From: Chengkuizengella sp. SCS-71B
GTDB lineage: Bacteria > Bacillota > Bacilli > Paenibacillales > KCTC-33759
Direction: 5' to 3'
Length of the DNA: 64,000 nt
Assembly: GCF_040100845.1 (NCBI RefSeq)
Contig: NZ_JAZHSH010000001.1
Span: 868,001 to 932,000 of the forward strand
This document shows positions 63,753 to 64,000 of the stretch, in pieces. The notes beneath the pieces are model-generated. The model worked only from the letters and a program-made list of their open reading frames with translations, made no database searches and was not told the origin of the DNA. The number at the start of each line of letters is the position of its first letter. Positions within the stretch are counted from its first letter, which is position 1. A program made the position numbers and the translations under genes.

Positions 63753-64000
63753 ATGGATCATCATTTACTTGTTTTTACTACAGTAGTAGAGAAAGAAAAT
63801 TTTTCACGTGCAGCTGAAGAATTACATATGACTCAACCTGCTGTTAGTCAATACATTCAAGCACTTGAGCAGCAGGTGGGGACAAGATTGTTAGAGAGGA
63901 GCAATAAGTTTGTTCGATTAAATATGGCAGGTGAAATAGTATATCATCATGCGAAAGAAATACTAGGTCATTACACACGGATGCAATATTTAATAGATGA
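63753..64000 (+). CDS. LysR-family regulator, 3' end outside the window
   Basis: The first 82 codons of a LysR-type activator. The winged helix-turn-helix is complete: FSRAAEELHMTQPAVSQYIQ, then LEQQVGTRLLERS. GAGAGG lies upstream of ATG 63753. It is divergent from the YeiH-type gene, which it probably controls. Confidence 0.92.
   Translation, partial: MDHHLLVFTTVVEKENFSRAAEELHMTQPAVSQYIQALEQQVGTRLLERSNKFVRLNMAGEIVYHHAKEILGHYTRMQYLID

Noticed and set aside
1-64000. CRISPR arrays, tRNA or rRNA genes, integrases and intact transposases
   Set aside because: None was recognised on reading either strand; the repeats found are only hairpin blocks, one short dispersed pair and gene duplications.

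Overview
The window is AT-rich, low-GC Gram-positive DNA from a spore-forming member of the Bacillales, most likely related to Paenibacillaceae. The evidence is an S-box, a T-box, strong AGGAGG ribosome sites, frequent TTG starts, sporulation genes (ytxC beside thrS, prkA, an sspE-like gene, a 3D-domain protein), lipoprotein signal peptides and YesM/YesN regulation. The genus is a guess. I see no phage, intact insertion sequence, CRISPR array, tRNA or rRNA.

Positions 1-13.5 kb hold housekeeping genes: an HRDC-domain gene, mgtE, an S-box-controlled metA-metI operon, a DHA2 efflux pump with its TetR regulator, the menaquinone gene mqnC, ytxC, T-box-controlled thrS, a 3D-domain protein and a small spore protein. 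From 13.5 to 22 kb come yugN-like, htrA followed by a two-component system, ispH, a DAHP synthase and a glutamine synthetase. The glutamine synthetase promoter is covered by a large palindrome.

From 22.0 to 26.1 kb lies what I consider the most interesting locus. A 29-residue peptide gene (22380-22469) ends in GGCVQF. It is followed by a strong hairpin, then by a membrane metalloprotease of M50 type with an N-terminal PqqD/RRE-like domain (HESMH motif), then by a 734-residue protein with a decayed ATPase-like N-terminus and a TPR array. The order precursor, processing protease, TPR partner suggests an unassigned RiPP or peptide-signalling system. No radical SAM enzyme, YcaO, lanthipeptide synthetase or ABC exporter is nearby. 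A block of three hairpins and a dispersed repeat precede it.

From 26 to 35 kb are serC, a Cys-containing unknown protein, trmL, an AbrB-family regulator, a phosphodiester-glycosidase gene coupled to a coiled-coil membrane protein, a TSUP permease, a thioredoxin-reductase-like flavoprotein and prkA.

From 35.3 to 55.8 kb is a beta-1,3-glucan (laminarin-type) utilisation island. It contains a YesM-type kinase, a solute-binding lipoprotein and a YesN-type regulator; a large GH94-clan phosphorylase resembling GH161 beta-1,3-oligoglucan phosphorylases; a secreted multi-module GH16 glucanase; and two tandem copies of a binding-protein/permease/permease cassette. CcpA cre-like sites lie before the glucanase and both transporter copies. 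Proposed flow: GH16 cuts glucan outside the cell, the duplicated ABC systems import oligosaccharides using an ATPase encoded elsewhere, and the phosphorylase degrades them inside. A selO gene with visibly different base composition interrupts the island.

From 56 to 64 kb are a chemoreceptor, a VanY-type carboxypeptidase, a rhodanese, a TetR regulator with two reverse-complementary operators flanking the path to an aldo/keto reductase-VOC operon, an unknown protein, a YeiH-type transporter and the start of a divergent LysR gene.
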